64,000 bases of DNA, from positions 372,001 to 436,000 of the forward strand of contig NZ_CP155552.1 of assembly GCF_036632915.2 (NCBI RefSeq), given 5' to 3'. The notes under the pieces are model-generated. The model searched no databases, was not told the DNA's origin, and saw only the letters and a list, made by a program, of their open reading frames with translations. Both the position numbers and the translations under genes were made by a program. The stretch is from Faecalibacterium taiwanense. GTDB lineage: Bacteria; Bacillota; Clostridia; Oscillospirales; Ruminococcaceae. Below are positions 53,527-62,534 of the stretch, one piece after another (position 1 is the stretch's first letter; each line of letters begins with the position of its first letter).

Positions 53527-53990
53527 TCATTCGTCTGCACCCTCATCTTCAAATTTTTGCTGGGCGTTCTTGGCAACAATGCGCTCCAGCTTCTTCAAAA
53601 GGATTCCTTGCCCTCATAGCTGCCGGTCACGGTGTAGGTGGTGTGACCGACTTTCTCCGTGGTGGTCAGTTCTGGAATCCAGAAAGCGGACAGGTTCTTG
53701 ACATGGAGGTTGCCGTTCTCGTCCACATAAGAGCCGTGTTTCTTCTGCTCTTCGGTCAAGGGCTGCCGCTTGAAATAGATTTCATTTTCGGAGATGCTCA
53801 CGGTTTCGCTGGCTTGCTCCTTCGGGGTGTCGTCATACAGCTGGGCAAAAAATGCCAGTGCATCCTCGGGTGAGTCTTCCTCCATGAGCTGCTCGAAAAC
53901 TCGCTGCTCCTCTGCCGAGAGGTTGTTCCATGCGGCATCCAACTCCTGCTCGTTGGCCGCGTTGACAAAGGCTTCGATTTCTTTTTTCAT
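53527..53990 (-). CDS. Conserved transposon-associated protein, frameshifted near the end
   Basis: About 154 aa after repair. Acidic helical N-terminus (EIEAFVNAANEQELDAAWNNLSAEE) and a C-terminal region NGNLHVKNLSAFWIPELTT then VGHTTYTVTGSYEGKES. Adding one base to AAAA at 53597-53600 extends it through LKKLERIVAKNAQQKF to a TGA that overlaps the ATG at 53530, a typical coupled junction before such recombinases. It may correspond to TnpW-type proteins of Tn4451-like elements. Function unknown. Confidence 0.6.
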
Positions 53991-54044
53991 GGTGCATCCT
54001 CCTTTGGCTGCGGAAAGCGTTTTTCAAAAAGTATGGGTTTTCGT

Positions 54045-54144
54045 GAGAGCAAGAATCGTCCCGTGGCCACAAATTTTCAATACTTGAAAATTCCTGCCCC
54101 TTTGGGACTGCTTCTTGTTGGGGCGTGCCTGCCCCAAACCCTGC
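54045..54144 (+). repeat. Long direct repeat, right copy
   Basis: Same two blocks as 48355-48485, closer together. With that copy it brackets the 5.7 kb mob/ParB/recombinase module. It lies between the divergent-facing ends of the transposon protein gene and yjdF. Confidence 0.65.
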
Positions 54145-54164
54145 CAGATAAAAGCAAAGGGGCA

Positions 54165-54581
54165 TTATCTGCCCCGATGCTTTTCCTTTCGCTTCTGCTG
54201 TTTCAGTTCAAACTGACGCTGCTTTTCTGCTTCGCGTTGTTTACGGCTAAGTGCTTTTCGCACCAGCTTATTTTCTTCTCGCTGCATTTGCAACGCCTGC
54301 TGTGACTTTGTACCGATTCCTGTGGCAACTGTTTCCTTTCGGATTTGTCGTTGCAATCGCTTTGGGTTCACAGACTCTTTCTTTACAACTGTCTCAACAG
54401 ATGGACTGAAGCGCAGCCGACTGTAATTTTTGAGCAGATACTCCCAGACTTCATAGTCCTTTGGTTCTGGACCAAACACGACTTTACACACTGAAAGCTT
54501 TCTTCTCTCAATACGTTCAAATACTCCGATCCAGAATGGATCCTCAAAAAATACAGTCAGCTTTGTAGAATCAATGTCCAT
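54165..54581 (-). CDS. yjdF: YjdF family protein (DUF2992)
   Basis: 138 aa. The N-terminus (KLTVFFEDPFWIGVFERI), VVFGPEPKDYEVWEYLL and the basic, Gln/Lys/Arg-rich coiled-coil tail (KQREAEKQRQFELKQQKRK) are characteristic of YjdF/DUF2992. Its biochemical role is unknown. In other Firmicutes it is controlled by the yjdF riboswitch, which responds to azaaromatic compounds (established), so it may belong to toxin resistance. AGGAGGG lies ahead of ATG at 54581. A GGGGCA/TGCCCC hairpin with T run overlaps the stop. Confidence 0.85.
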   Translation of the reverse strand: MDIDSTKLTVFFEDPFWIGVFERIERRKLSVCKVVFGPEPKDYEVWEYLLKNYSRLRFSPSVETVVKKESVNPKRLQRQIRKETVATGIGTKSQQALQMQREENKLVRKALSRKQREAEKQRQFELKQQKRKEKHRGR

Positions 54582-54589
54582 AACGAAAC

Positions 54590-54735
54590 CCTCCTGAAAT
54601 AAATCCTTACAGGAACGGACAACCCGGAGGGAAGGTTACTTACCTACACCGTGCGGTGTAGACGGCTGGGCTACCTACCAGCTCTGGCATCTCTCAGAAA
54701 GAAATGCGTTGCGTTTTTATCCTGCTTTTATTATA
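54590..54735 (-). ncRNA. Candidate yjdF riboswitch leader
   Basis: The 5' leader of yjdF contains a conserved-looking AAAAACGCAACGCATTTC start, a GAGCTGG/CCAGC pairing, and a strong hairpin CTACACCGCACGGTGTAG, then a pyrimidine-rich stretch before the ribosome site. Gene identity plus structured leader make the yjdF motif (Rfam class) likely; I could not score it against the model. Confidence 0.6.
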
Positions 54736-54753
54736 TAAAGCACATCCCTGTGC

Positions 54754-54781
54754 ATTATATCTGCCTTAATTGGTTTTCCAA
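54754..54781 (-). promoter_or_regulatory. Promoter of the yjdF transcript
   Basis: Minus-strand TTGGAA, 16-base spacer, TATAAT, placing the transcript start just before the structured leader. Confidence 0.6.
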
Positions 54782-54843
54782 GTGAAGTATACCACACTCG
54801 TGGTCAAATGACCACCCATATATACGAGAATTTGGCCGTTTTA

Positions 54844-54884
54844 CTGCGTACGTGCGTACCAACCTTCCGTACGCACGTACGCAG
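54844..54884. repeat. Perfect 15-bp inverted repeat
   Basis: Arms CTGCGTACGTGCGTA and TACGCACGTACGCAG with an 11-base spacer, no T run after it. It lies between divergent transcription units and may be an operator, recombination or replication site. Confidence 0.75.
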
Positions 54885-55109
54885 CGATTCGCCCGAAACG
54901 TACCTTATACAACCGTTCCCCTCGGAGAGCCCACGGCACTTTGCAGGCCGCAGGGATGAAAGTGTCATAGTGGGTTATTACACTTCCGCAGAAGTGCCTT
55001 TTCCTCGCCGCAAACAGCCGGGGTGCGCCTTTGTGGAGCTTTCTATGCGGCGAATCCACATCGTCCACAGGCGATGTGAGCAGGGATTCTAAGGGGCGCA
55101 GCACCTTTG

Positions 55110-55390
55110 GCACACGACTTTGGTACAAAGTCTAGTGTGTTACACCTTGCCAGAGGTGTACACGTTCCTGAAATGCAAAAGCCCCATACCCAACACCTTG
55201 ACGGTGCGGACATGGGACTTGATGCTTCCTCGGCCTAGCCGGGTACTCGTAACCAATCCTGACAGGCAGTTGCCGTGTCATTTCTCGAAAACTGTTTTAC
55301 GAATACCCAGCACTGGGGAACTCCCTGCCTTACTTATCGTGTGTGGATTTTTGCAGGGTGCGTCCTTCGGGGCGCACCCTGTTTTTGTGT
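55110..55390 (+). ncRNA. Candidate structured RNA ending in a terminator
   Basis: A 280-base non-coding stretch with several consecutive stems: ACACCTT/AGAGGTGT, GCCCCAT...ATGGGAC enclosing CACC/GGTG, CGGCCTAGCCG, and TGACAGGCA/TGCCGTGTCA. It ends in a clear terminator at 55357-55388 (GGGTGCG/CGCACCC, then TTTTTGTG). It lies upstream of the reverse transcriptase on the same strand. Could instead be decayed mobile-element sequence. It covers much of the 54582-55496 gap. Confidence 0.35.
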
Positions 55391-55496
55391 TTAAAGAGAA
55401 ATCACTGTGTAACCTTGACGGGCAAAGGTAAGTGTTATTTAATGTATTTGAAGCCTTTTTGAAAACAGTACATATCATAGGAGTGTGAGTTGAATA

Positions 55497-57040
55497 ATGT
55501 CACTGTCTGATTCGGAGTATGTTACCATTGATAAAGATATACGCAATACAGGCTTTTTTCTGAATATTTACCTCCTTGCTTTCAACTGAACCCTAAAGCA
55601 TTTCTGCAGCCGCCACCTTTTGAATGCGATTTGATACCTCCGTACAATTTTAACATGAGCAGATTCAATCAAAACGATGCGCGTAGAATTATCAGCATTC
55701 CAGAAATCGGAGCATATGCGGTAGTTCATGCATACATGAAAGAAAAACATATTGTTAAAGACTTAATAGAGTTCACTGAGAATAATCCTTGCTCATTTTC
55801 TCCAATTTTGGGAGTGAATCATACGATTATTCGACACGAGCAATCGTACGGCGGCGATGCTCCCACAGGTGATATTCCCATGCCATCAGATTACATTTCA
55901 AATCTTGCAGCAAAGATAATCAAAGCAAGTGGAGCCAAAAAAATCTTGAAATTGGACATTTCCAACTTTTTCTCTAGCTTTTATCTTCATATGATTCCTG
56001 CTATTATTTTAGGGTTCGATGAAGCCAATCGACAGTTTCAGAATTTTCAGCATGGTGAGTCAGTAAGCGACACCTACACTATATATAAGAATTTGGATTC
56101 TATATATCGAAAACAAAATCTAAACCGAACAAATGGTCTCCTTGTTGGTCCGCTCTCTTCAAAAATAATTGCAGAAGGTATGATGGCAAGAATCGATAAG
56201 GAACTTTGTAACGCGGGTTTGAATTATTCTCGGTATGTTGATGATTATGAAATATATATTTATAATGATGATGAAAAGCAAATTGTCAGCATAGTAGGAC
56301 GTATATTAAAGAAATATGGATTCACATTGAATTATGAAAAAACAGAAATTACTGAGTTTCCCTATTATATAGCTGAAAATCTAAAGAAAATTATTGAAAA
56401 ATATCAATCGGCAGTGGATGAAAATCCATTGATATCACATAACGCCGAGTTGATGAACCTTTTTAACACATTTTTCAATCTTGAAATTTCAGGGACCAAA
56501 GGTTCAATAAGATACCTCTTAAAGAGCATCGAAAACGCTCCCATCGAGCTTACTGATGATCAAGATCAAAGACTTTACCGTGCATATCTTTTTACAATCT
56601 TAACTAATAATGCTCGATCTCTAACAAAAGCTTGTTCGCTTATTCTTAAAAGTACAACATATGAGCCATTGAACGAAAAAGAAAAAGCTCAGATTTCAAC
56701 AATGCTTTTGATGAATCTCCTAGAAGATCATGACTTGGAAGTTCTCTGGTTACTATATATTTTAATAGAAGCTCAAGCATTGGTCCCTAATGATTCTGCA
56801 ATCAATAAAATTATTGAAAGTCAAAATGAACTTGCTCAAATAATGCTGCTTCGTAAAAATTTTTTATCTGACGCTCAGAAACAAACAATTTCCGAAAAAA
56901 CACATTCTTGGATTTTGTTATATGAACTGTTTTCTAACGATATTATATCCGAGGAATCACTCGTCCGAAAACTAAATCTCAACAAAAACCTCAACATGTA
57001 TAGAAAAATGAAAGATAACGACGTTCATTTTTGTTACTGA
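55497..57040 (+). CDS. Abi-type reverse transcriptase (probable anti-phage), frameshifted
   Basis: About 514 aa after repair. RT motifs: A KILKLDISNFF, B NGLLVGPLSSKI, C YSRYVDDYEIY (YVDD), D KYGFTLNYEKTEI. The C-terminal half is all-helical, as in the AbiK/AbiA/Abi-P2 group of phage-defence RTs. ATG at 55497 opens with MSLSDSEYVTIDKDIR; one C missing near 55554-55561 separates it from the main frame. Repair gives NTGFFPEYLPPCFQL, then KAFLQPPP. There is no group II intron maturase domain. Strongly AT-rich, so acquired. Closest to Abi-P2 by size, but this needs a tree. Confidence 0.78.
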
Positions 57041-57195
57041 CATGTAAGAAGCTCCTCTCATAGAACATAGAAAGATGTACAACTATGGTTGTAGCACTGT
57101 GGTAATATACGGCATATCCTCTGTCTAGTCACATAAGATGGAGAACTTACATGATATAGGAGCATCAAGTTCTCAGGCTGCAAACTTGATGCAAA

Positions 57196-57246
57196 GCAAA
57201 AGGCAGGGCACCACCTTCATGGTGATACCCTGCCTTTATTCGTTCT
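57196..57246. repeat. Right copy of an island-end hairpin repeat
   Basis: GCAAAAGGCAGGGCACCACC...ATACCCTGCC forms a hairpin and is about 80 percent identical to 40560-40610 in the same orientation, so related hairpins flank the island. A further stem CGTACCCGAACCC/GGGTTCGAGTACG lies at 57299-57338, after the tRNA-Val. The gap 57041-57653 holds these, the tRNA and the ruvC promoter. Confidence 0.6.
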
Positions 57247-57345
57247 TGCTTACCGTTCTGCGTACTCTCGCCGCAGAACCTCCGATAAACAAAAAACGTA
57301 CCCGAACCCTTTCTCGTAAAGAATCGGGTTCGAGTACGAACTGTA

Positions 57346-57421
57346 TGGTGGACGGTACAGGACTCGAACCTGTGACCTCCTGCACGTCAAGCAGATGCTC
57401 TACCAGCTGAGCTAACCGTCC
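57346..57421 (-). tRNA. tRNA-Val(GAC)
   Basis: 76 bases on the minus strand: acceptor GGACGGT, D-loop AGCTGGTAGAGC, anticodon GAC in CTTGACGTG, T-arm CAGGTTCGAGTCCTG, encoded CCA. It is the right border of the accessory island, and its 3' end resembles the scars at 40.6-41.0 kb. Confidence 0.95.
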
Positions 57422-57596
57422 ATATTCTGTTTTGCCGAAATCAGCTTGATTATATTACCATACCTTCTGCCAAAAAGCAAGTGCTTTTTCAAAAATTGTA
57501 AAACTTTTTTAAAGGCAGGGGCGCTGACTGCCCTTTTTACGAGCCAGCGCACATTTGGCGGCGGCAGGCGAAAGGTTTTCTGTTGCTCACACTGTT

Positions 57597-57625
57597 TTGT
57601 TGTGATATAATAATAAAGTTATAAT
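57597..57625 (+). promoter_or_regulatory. ruv operon promoter
   Basis: TTGTTG, 17-base spacer, perfect TATAAT (57620-57625), 28 bases before the ruvC start. Confidence 0.7.
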
Positions 57626-57653
57626 AGGAATAGTATCGGAAGGTATTTGCAGC

Positions 57654-58166
57654 ATGAGAGTTTTGGGCATCGACCCCGGCTACGCCATCGTGGGCTGGGG
57701 CGTGGTGGATTACGCAGGCAACCGGTTTGCGCCGGTGGACTTCGGTGCGGTGTGCACCGACGCGGGCGTGCCGTTCGAGCGCCGTCTGGACGAGGTGTAT
57801 GCAGGCATCAAAGAGGTGATCGAGCGCACCCGGCCCGAGGTGCTTGCCATCGAAAAGCTGTTCTACCAGCACAATCAGACCACGGTCATCGGCGTGGCAG
57901 AAGCCCGCGGTGTGATCCTGCTGGCGGCAGCGCAGGCAGGCCTGCCTATCTACGAGTACACCCCCATGCAGGTCAAGCAGGCTGTTACCGGTTACGGCAA
58001 GGCCGTGAAAAAGCAGGTGCAGGAGATGACCCGTGTGCTGCTGCATCTGCCCGCCGTGCCAAAGCCGGACGATACCGCCGATGCGCTGGCTATGGCGATC
58101 ACTTTCTGCCACACCAACGGCAACCAGCTCAACCGCTTTGTCCGCCGTGTGGCCGGGCCGATCTGA
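57654..58166 (+). CDS. ruvC: Crossover junction endodeoxyribonuclease RuvC
   Basis: 170 aa Holliday junction resolvase. Catalytic acids are visible: Asp7 (GIDPGYA), Glu67 (AIEKLFYQHN), Asp140 and Asp143 (KPDDTADALA). It forms an operon with ruvA (107 bases downstream) and ruvB. ATG at 57654 has a weak AGGTATT upstream. Confidence 0.95.
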   Translation: MRVLGIDPGYAIVGWGVVDYAGNRFAPVDFGAVCTDAGVPFERRLDEVYAGIKEVIERTRPEVLAIEKLFYQHNQTTVIGVAEARGVILLAAAQAGLPIYEYTPMQVKQAVTGYGKAVKKQVQEMTRVLLHLPAVPKPDDTADALAMAITFCHTNGNQLNRFVRRVAGPI

Positions 58167-58273
58167 CCCTCTCACCGGTTCCGTCCGCCTGCAGCGGCGC
58201 GGCACCGGAGCTCTCCTGAAGGGCGAGCTGAACAGAGGAAAATTGGCCGACACAGAAACTGAGAGGGCTTTAA

Positions 58274-58885
58274 ATGATCTACTGTCTGACAGGAAAAATC
58301 GTCAAAAAAAGCATGAGCGCGGTGGTGCTCAGCTGCGGCGGTGTAGGCTACTACGCCCAGTGCCCGGCCAGCGTGGCCGGGGCCTTGCCCGGCGTGGGCA
58401 AGGAAGCCACCATTTATACCGTGATGAGCGTCACCGAGAACGACGTGAGCCTTTACGGCTTTGCCACCGAGCAGCAGCAGGCCTGCTTTGAGATGCTGAC
58501 CGCCGTGTCCGGCGTGGGGCCTAAGGTGGGCCTTGCCATCCTGAGTGTGATGGAGCCGGACCGCGTGGCACTGGCGATCTCGGCGGGGGACCACAAGGCG
58601 TTCAAGGCGGCTTCCGGCGTGGGGCCGAAGCTTGCACAGCGCATCGTGCTGGAGCTGAAGGATAAGGTCGCCAAGGGCTTTGTGGACGGCATCTCGCTGG
58701 AGGATGTGGCAGGTGCTTTTGCCGACACACAGGCTTCTCAGGGCAGCAGTCAGGCCATTGCGGCGCTGGTGTCGCTGGGGTACAGCCAGAGCGAAGCAGC
58801 GCTTGCCGTTTCCAAGATCGACGCGGCATTGCCCGTGGAAGAGATCATCAAACTGGCCTTGCGCAGCATGGCAGGCAGGAGGTAA
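58274..58885 (+). CDS. ruvA: Holliday junction branch migration protein RuvA
   Basis: 203 aa. N-terminal OB fold (MIYCLTGKIVKKSMS), tandem helix-hairpin-helix motifs (TAVSGVGPKVGLAIL and KAASGVGPKLAQRIVLELK), flexible linker, and the C-terminal domain that contacts RuvB (IAALVSLGYSQSEA). ATG at 58274; the stop is three bases before ruvB. Confidence 0.95.
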   Translation: MIYCLTGKIVKKSMSAVVLSCGGVGYYAQCPASVAGALPGVGKEATIYTVMSVTENDVSLYGFATEQQQACFEMLTAVSGVGPKVGLAILSVMEPDRVALAISAGDHKAFKAASGVGPKLAQRIVLELKDKVAKGFVDGISLEDVAGAFADTQASQGSSQAIAALVSLGYSQSEAALAVSKIDAALPVEEIIKLALRSMAGRR

Positions 58886-58888
58886 AGA

Positions 58889-59944
58889 ATGCAGGACGAA
58901 ACTGCGCTGTACGGCGCAAAAATGATGCAGCCCGGCATGACGGCGGCGGACAGCGAGGAAAACAACCTCCGCCCGCAGCATCTGGAAGACTATATCGGGC
59001 AGGAAAAGGTCAAGCAGAACCTGAAAATTTACTTGGAAGCTGCCAAGCGGCGCGGCGAACCGATGGACCACATCCTGCTCTACGGCCCGCCGGGCCTTGG
59101 CAAGACCACACTGGCAGGCATCATTGCCAACGAAATGGGCGTACAGATCCGTATTACCAGCGGCCCGGCCATTGAAAAGCCCGGCGACCTTGCTGCCCTG
59201 CTCACCAATCTGCAGGAGGGCGATGTACTGTTCATCGACGAGATCCACCGCCTGTCCCGTCAGGTGGAAGAGGTGCTGTATCCGGCGCTGGAAGACTATG
59301 CGCTGGATATCATGATCGGCAAAGGCCCCAGCGCCCAGAGCATCCGCATCAACCTGCCGCGGTTCACGCTGGTGGGTGCCACCACCCGTGCAGGCCAGAT
59401 CACCGGCCCTCTGCGCGACCGCTTTGGCGTGCTGCTCAAGCTGGAGCTGTACAGCCCGGATGAACTGAGCAAGATCATCCAGCGCTCGGCAGGCATCCTC
59501 GACCAGCCCATCACGCCGGAAGGTGCTTACGAGCTGGCCAAGCGCAGCCGCGGCACGCCCCGCGTGGCAAACCGCTTTTTGAAGCGCATCCGCGACTTTG
59601 CCACCGTGCTGGGCGACGGCATCATTGACCGGGATGTGGCCCTGATGGGCCTCAAGCGGATGGACGTGGACGCACTGGGTCTGGACGAACTGGACCGCAG
59701 TATGCTGCGTGCGATCATTGAAATGTACAACGGCGGCCCGGTGGGTCTGGAAACGCTGGCGGCGGCCCTCGGCGAGGAATCCGTCACGCTGGAAGACCTG
59801 TGTGAGCCGTATCTGATGCAGATGGGCTTTCTGACCCGGACGCCCCGGGGCCGCTGCGCAACGCGGCTGGCCTACGAACATCTGGGCCTGAAAGCGCCGG
59901 AGGCCGCTGTGCCCGAGGACAACGGGCAGCAGAGTTTGTTCTGA
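58889..59944 (+). CDS. ruvB: Holliday junction branch migration ATPase RuvB
   Basis: 351 aa AAA+ motor. [11 protein letters not shown] at the N-terminus, Walker [12 protein letters not shown], Walker B FIDEIHR, sensor 1 GATTRAG, arginine finger region RDRFGV, and the C-terminal winged helix ([11 protein letters not shown]). Full length. AGGAGG within the ruvA end precedes the ATG. Confidence 0.96.
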   Translation: MQDETALYGAKMMQPGMTAADSEENNLRPQHLEDYIGQEKVKQNLKIYLEAAKRRGEPMDHILLYGPPGLGKTTLAGIIANEMGVQIRITSGPAIEKPGDLAALLTNLQEGDVLFIDEIHRLSRQVEEVLYPALEDYALDIMIGKGPSAQSIRINLPRFTLVGATTRAGQITGPLRDRFGVLLKLELYSPDELSKIIQRSAGILDQPITPEGAYELAKRSRGTPRVANRFLKRIRDFATVLGDGIIDRDVALMGLKRMDVDALGLDELDRSMLRAIIEMYNGGPVGLETLAAALGEESVTLEDLCEPYLMQMGFLTRTPRGRCATRLAYEHLGLKAPEAAVPEDNGQQSLF

Positions 59945-59953
59945 GATAAACGG

Positions 59954-60036
59954 GCTTGCCCTCTCAGTCTCACTTCGTTCGACAGCTCTCCCAAAGGGAG
60001 AGGTGGCATCGCGCAGCGATGACGGAGAGGGCGAGG
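59954..60036. repeat. Interspersed palindromic repeat, copy 7
   Basis: Short copy: GCTTGCCCTCTCAGTC to GAGAGGGCGAGG with CTCTCCCAAAGGGAGAG and ATCGCGCAGCGAT inside. Confidence 0.82.
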
Positions 60037-60087
60037 ATGCTTACAATATTATAACTTGCTTCTTTCTATAGAAAGTGGGGTATTATT

Positions 60088-61442
60088 ATGGGAAAATACT
60101 TTGGAACCGATGGCGTGCGCGGCGTGGCCGGCGCAGACCTGACCTGTGAGCTGGCAATGAAGATCGGCCGCGGCGCTGCTGCGGTGCTGACCGGCAGCAC
60201 CGGCCACCGTCCGCGCATCCTGATCGGCAAGGACACCCGCCAGTCCGGTGATATGCTGGAAGCAGCCCTGACCGCCGGTCTGTGCAGCGTGGGTGCGGAT
60301 GTGGAAAGTCTGGGCGTTCTGCCAACGCCCGCTGTGGCCTATCTGGTGGGCAAGTACAATGCCGATGCCGGCATCGTGATCTCTGCCTCCCACAATCCGA
60401 TGGAGTTCAACGGCATCAAGATCTTTGCCGGTACCGGCTATAAGCTGCCGGACGAGGTGGAGAACCAGATCGAAGCCTACATCGACAACAATTGCGCGGG
60501 CATTGAGCTGAAGACCGGTGCCGAGGTGGGCCGTGTGTACCGCCGCGATGACGGCCTGCAGGACTATGTGGATCACCTTTATGAGTCCATCCACGGCGAC
60601 CTGACCGGCCTGAGGGTCTGCATCGACTGCGCAAACGGCGCTTCGGCTGCCGTGGCACAGAAGCTGTTCCCCCGTCTGGGCGCAGACTGCACCTTCATCG
60701 GCATTGAGCCTGACGGCCAGAACATCAACAAGGGCGTAGGCAGCACCCACCTCGACAATTTGAAAAAGGCTGTTGTAGAGGGCGGCTTCGACTGCGGCAT
60801 TGCCTTTGACGGCGATGCCGACCGCTGCCTTGGCTGCGACGAAAAGGGTCAGGAGATGGACGGCGACAAGATCATTGCCCTGCTGGCCATGACCATGAAG
60901 GAAAAAGGCCGTCTGGACGGCGACACCGCCGTGGTTACGGTCATGTCCAATCTGGGCTTCATCAAATATATGGAGAGTCAGGGCATCAACACCGAAAAGA
61001 CCGCCGTGGGCGACCGCTACGTGCTGGAAAACATGCGCGAGAACGGCTTTGCCATCGGCGGCGAGCAGAGCGGCCATGTCATCCTGCTGCACCATGCCAC
61101 CACCGGCGACGGTGAGCTGACCGCCGGCAAGCTGCTCAAGCTGCTGGCTGAAAGCGGAAAGAAGATGAGCGAGCTGAACGGCATCTACGCCCAGTACCCG
61201 CAGGTGCTGGTGAATGTGACCGCCAACGCCGCCCAGAAAAAGCCTACAAAGAGGACGAAGTGCTGGCCGGTTTCATTGAGAACGAGCAGCAGAAGCTCAT
61301 GGGCATGGGCCGCGTGCTGGTGCGGGTGTCCGGCACCGAGCCGAAGATCCGCGTGATGGTGGAGGGCCAGGATCTGGACGCCATCCACCGCTGCGCCGAC
61401 CGCATCGTGGATAAGATCAACAAGCGCATTCTGGGCCAGTAA
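60088..61442 (+). CDS. glmM: Phosphoglucosamine mutase, frameshifted near the C-terminus
   Basis: Interconverts glucosamine-6-phosphate and -1-phosphate for UDP-GlcNAc and cell wall synthesis. GKYFGTDGVRG at the start, phosphoserine loop ISASHNPMEFNG near residue 100, metal loop FDGDADRC near 245. The phosphate-binding RVSGTEPKIRVMVEG is in the next frame: one A missing from AAAAA at 61237-61241 breaks it; repair gives AQKKAYKEDEVLAG. About 451 aa, normal length. The enzyme is essential, so the break is likely an error. Confidence 0.92.
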
Positions 61443-61471
61443 GAAACGGATAAAAGAGAAGGGAGGACGCT

Positions 61472-62345
61472 ATGCGCCCTGCAGATACCTGGAAAGACTA
61501 TGAACTGCTGGATGCCACCGACGGCAACCGTCTGGAGCGCTGGGGTGAGACCATCCTCATCCGCCCGGACCCGCAGGTGGTGTGGAAAACGCCCAAGCAG
61601 AGCCCGCTGTGGGCAAAGGCAGATGCTGTTTATCACCGCTCCAATCAGGGCGGCGGCGAGTGGGAGTACAAGCGCCGTCTGCCCGAAAAGTGGAAGATCA
61701 GCTGCGGCGAGGGCGAGGATAAGCTCACCCTCATCGTCAGCCCTACCGGCTTCAAGCACACCGGCGTGTTCCCGGAGCAGGCTGTCAACTGGGCATGGTA
61801 CGCCAAAAAACCGTGCCGCAGGCCGCCCGGTAAAGGTGCTGAACCTGTTCGGCTACACCGGCGGTGCCACACTGGCCTGTGCGGCGGCAGGTGCCACCGT
61901 CTGCCATGTGGATGCCTCCAAGGGCATCGTGGCGTGGGGCAAGGACAATGCTGCGGCAAGCGGCCTTGCCGACCGGCCCATCCGCTGGCTGGTGGACGAC
62001 TGTGCCAAGTTCGTTGCCCGCGAAAAGCGCCGCGGCAACACCTACGACGGCATCATCATGGACCCGCCCAGCTACGGGCGCGGCCCCGGCGGTGAGATCT
62101 GGAAGCTGGAGGACTGCATCTACGACCTCATCAGCCAGTGCGAAGAGGTGCTGAGTGATACGCCGCTGTTTTTTGCAGTGAACAGCTACACCACCGGCCT
62201 GTCCCCGGCGGTCATGGAATATATGCTCAAGACCACGCTGGTGCCCCGCTTTGGCGGCGAGACCAGCTGCGACGAGATCGGCCTGCCGGTCTCTGCCACC
62301 GGCGGCGTGGTGCCCTGCGGCGCAACCGCCATCTGGGAAGAATAA
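61472..62345 (+). CDS. Class I SAM-dependent RNA methyltransferase (RlmI/RlmK-like), frameshifted
   Basis: About 290 aa after repair. The N-terminal part (LLDATDGNRLERWGETILIRPDPQ) is a domain typical of this family; the methyltransferase core (VLNLFGYTGGATLACAAAG motif I, HVDASKG, IIMDPPSYGRG catalytic motif) follows in another frame. One surplus or two missing bases at the AAAAAA run 61805-61810 explains the shift. The DPPSYGRG motif fits 5-methylcytosine or guanine N2 rRNA methylases; target unknown. GGGAGG precedes ATG at 61472. Confidence 0.8.
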
Positions 62346-62347
62346 AT

Positions 62348-62465
62348 ACTCCTTCCGTCATCGCTTCGCGATGCCACCTCCCTCAGGGAGGGAGGCTTTC
62401 TGACGGCAGAAAACCAAAAGGCTCCCTCTTTGAGGGGGCTGCCGCCGCAGGTGGCTGGGGGAGTT
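62348..62465. repeat. Interspersed palindromic repeat, copy 8
   Basis: ACTCCTTCCGTCATCGC to GGGGGAGTT with CCTCCCTCAGGGAGGGAGG and GCCGCCGCAGGTGGC modules. Confidence 0.82.
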
Positions 62466-62534
62466 TATAAAATAATCTGAGATTTGGGGTACAGCCCCTT
62501 TCAGAGGGGCGCACCACCAGAAAGAGAAACACAA

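Noticed and set aside
55631..57040. Reverse transcriptase as a group II intron or retron protein
   Set aside because: No maturase or endonuclease domain, no intron ends, and no recognisable msr/msd; the helical C-terminus fits Abi-type RTs better.
57138..57410. Plus-strand frame ending VDGTGLEPVTSCTSSRCSTS
   Set aside because: It reads through the antisense of tRNA-Val; this peptide is a well-known false prediction at tRNA genes.
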